From assembly GCA_046727435.1 (NCBI GenBank), contig JBKPCR010000176.1, positions 1 through 15,812 of the forward strand: a stretch of 15,812 bases of DNA, read 5' to 3'. Numbering within the stretch: position 1 is the stretch's first letter; each line of letters begins with the position of its first letter. Positions 14,401 through 15,812 of this stretch are shown piece after piece. The translations under genes and the position numbers were made by a program. The notes beneath the pieces were generated by a model. It was not told the origin of the DNA. It did not search any database and saw only the letters and a program-made list of their open reading frames with translations. The stretch is from CAVPRW01 sp046727435 [NCBI: bacterium]. GTDB taxonomy: Bacteria; Tectomicrobia; Entotheonellia; J063.

Positions 14401-15357
14401 TTATGTGGCCACTGCTGTTCCCACCTCCGCCACCAGCTGCAACGTACGCTCCAATGATGCCGCGCGGTCGCTCCCAGCCGCCAGCGGGGACACGAGGATC
14501 TCCGCGGCGCCGAAGCTGAACAGCTCATGGAGCCGTTCGGCTACACGCGACTCATCGCCGGCCAAAACCACAGCCTCAATCATCGCGTCACTCCAGACTC
14601 CTTGGGAGGCTTCTGGGAAACCGGCTGCCGTCAGCATCTGCACATAGAAGGGCAAGCGCACATAGTTCGCCAACTGCTGCCGTGCGATCTCGCGCACTTC
14701 ATCGGGCTTGTCGTGCACGCAGATCGGTGCATGGGCCATTAACGGAGGAACCGAGCGGCCGGCCTTTTCTGCGCCAGCGCGCATAGCCGGCAGAGCAACA
14801 TCGCGGAGATATACTCCCGGACACACCCAACTGATGGCGCCGTCGGCTTCCGCTCCACACAGCTCGAACGACCTGCGTTGCAACGCCGAGGCCATCACCG
14901 GCACGTCGACCGGGGTGCGGATTTGCGCATGCGCATGATAATGCCGCCCATCGAAATCGACCGAGCCACTGTGTAGGATGGTTTTAACGATCTGTAGATA
15001 TTCGCGCAGATGTCCGAGTGGGGCGTGGAAGTCGTACCCATACATCCTTTCTACGTTGGGCCGGTGGCTGGGACCCAGGCCGAGGCGAAAACGACCGGGA
15101 GCCAACTGAGCCAGCACCTGGACTTGCTGGACCACGACCAGTGGATGACGCGGGAATGTAGGGATAATCGATGTCCCGAGACGAATACGGCTGGTCCGTA
15201 CCGCAGCGGCGGCGTACAGCGTTAACGCATCGAGCCCGACCCCGCCGGTCGTCATCCACGCTGCCGGAATCCCTAATTGTTCGGCGTGTTCGATACCCGC
15301 GACAATGCCAGGGCTATCGGGTGCCGAAACCACCACGCCGATGAGCTTCTGGGCCAT
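14401..15357 (-). CDS. LLM class oxidoreductase, probable F420-dependent (MSMEG_4879-like)
   Basis: The 318-residue TIM-barrel protein resembles the F420-dependent LLM subfamily typified by MSMEG_4879. It shows RIRLGTSIIPTFPRHP (57-72), the phosphate-site segment LAPGRFRLGLGPSHRP (85-100), then YGYDF...REYLQIVKTIL (106-128) and ADGAISWVCPG (171-181). Related enzymes transfer hydride between F420 and alcohol, aldehyde or unsaturated substrates. The actual substrate here is unknown, and FMN use cannot be excluded. A near-perfect ribosome site, AGGAGGTGA, lies 4 nt before the ATG at 15357. The gene converges on the M16 peptidase, with stops only 21 nt apart and no room for a clear terminator. 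It has its own upstream promoter and is therefore regulated apart from the PPTase operon. Confidence 0.88.
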   Translation of the reverse strand: MAQKLIGVVVSAPDSPGIVAGIEHAEQLGIPAAWMTTGGVGLDALTLYAAAAVRTSRIRLGTSIIPTFPRHPLVVVQQVQVLAQLAPGRFRLGLGPSHRPNVERMYGYDFHAPLGHLREYLQIVKTILHSGSVDFDGRHYHAHAQIRTPVDVPVMASALQRRSFELCGAEADGAISWVCPGVYLRDVALPAMRAGAEKAGRSVPPLMAHAPICVHDKPDEVREIARQQLANYVRLPFYVQMLTAAGFPEASQGVWSDAMIEAVVLAGDESRVAERLHELFSFGAAEILVSPLAAGSDRAASLERTLQLVAEVGTAVAT

Positions 15358-15442
15358 GAGTTCACCTCCTATTGTCAGGTAACCCGCCAAAGGGTTTGTA
15401 AGCTATTATCAGCGATGCCTGCGCTGCAACGACCACGGCTTG

Positions 15443-15471
15443 CTTGTACCAAGAGGCAGTCGGACTGTCAA
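15443..15471 (-). promoter_or_regulatory. sigma70-type promoter for F420-type LLM gene
   Basis: On the minus strand a perfect -35 TTGACA (15471-15466) is followed by a 17-nt spacer ending in TGG and then TACAAG (15448-15443). This gives an extended -10 arrangement. The predicted start near 15436 leaves a leader of about 79 nt before the ATG at 15357. Confidence 0.6.
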
Positions 15472-15812
15472 GCGCGGGTGCGACCAGAGGGCCAGAGAGT
15501 CCCCAGCATAGGCGCCCTGATTGTCTCGGCACGAGGAACATGGTAGATACTATCGACATGTTAATGTGTACCCGGCGTTGGGCCGCGCACGTCAAGAGTC
15601 GTGACGAGGCAGGCATATGTGGAGCACTTCACAGTGGCGCCCCAGGGACTGTTGCTGAGGGAAGCCTGGCTCGAAGAGGAACACCTGTCAAGGAGACATG
15701 GGATCGTGAGGAACTGGCCGAGAGGCCGGACAAGCGTCAGCGCACCTAGATTGCAGATATACCTGAAACCCTCTTGATACAATCGGGCGGCGCCGCCGGC
15801 GGCGTCTGATAC
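15472..15812. other. Intergenic region at window end
   Basis: No gene is supported. Open frames on both strands (for example + 15444-15749) have no domain character and lack a good ribosome site. GGCGGCGCCGCC at 15786-15797 is a perfect 12-bp GC palindrome near the window edge. Confidence 0.45.

Noticed and set aside
8981-15756. Shared 12-mer CCTAGATTGCAG at 8981-8992 and 15745-15756, considered as a direct repeat or attachment site
   Set aside because: A 12-base match is expected by chance several times in a window of this size, and the flanks do not match.
9894-15812. Search for NRPS or PKS domains (adenylation, condensation, carrier) near the PPTase and MbtH genes
   Set aside because: None of the translated genes shows such motifs; the synthetase, if any, is outside the window.

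Overview
The window is GC-rich bacterial DNA with purine-rich ribosome binding sites before most genes. It carries two luciferase-like (LLM) flavin oxidoreductases, one resembling a coenzyme-F420-dependent subfamily. F420 use, abundant LLM genes and secondary-metabolism helper genes would fit Actinobacteria, Chloroflexota or a 'Candidatus Entotheonella'/Tectomicrobia-like lineage. The sequence alone does not settle the taxon. I saw no rRNA, tRNA, CRISPR array or transposase.

Left part (1-6469). A decayed histidine-phosphatase gene (+ strand) lies at 239-694. A block of five minus-strand genes follows. In transcription order these are an alpha/beta hydrolase, a long-form LLM monooxygenase, a variant-B-like FAD-dependent halogenase/oxidoreductase, a fumarylacetoacetate-hydrolase (FAH) family enzyme and a VOC/extradiol-dioxygenase-like enzyme. 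The first three look like one transcript from an extended -10 promoter near 6525. FAH-VOC look like a second transcript with its own TATAAT promoter at 2393-2421. The enzyme set recalls a meta-cleavage-like ring-opening route, with the halogenase as the odd member.

Middle part (6470-9893). Small housekeeping or accessory genes sit here: a GNAT acetyltransferase and a Nudix hydrolase (+), a 70-residue winged-helix protein (-) and a stand-alone CheY-like response regulator (+). They are separated by long intergenic stretches. One stretch holds a consensus Shine-Dalgarno followed by a three-codon ORF, then a stem-loop-like element.

Right part (9894-15812). A tightly coupled three-gene operon (+) encodes a Sfp-type 4'-phosphopantetheinyl transferase, an MbtH-like protein and a 1174-residue exported M16 (PreP-like) metallopeptidase. 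Both junctions are 4-nt stop/start overlaps (GTGA, then ATGA). The MbtH-like protein starts at GTG and has Cys where the family has its third conserved Trp. A convergent F420-type LLM oxidoreductase (-) ends 21 nt after the peptidase and has a good sigma70-type promoter.

The most interesting signals are the coupled PPTase-MbtH-M16 operon with no NRPS in view, and the halogenase of a class that often acts on carrier-protein-bound substrates about 5.6 kb away. Together they suggest dispersed or edge-of-cluster accessory genes of a nonribosomal-peptide-type pathway. That link is inference.
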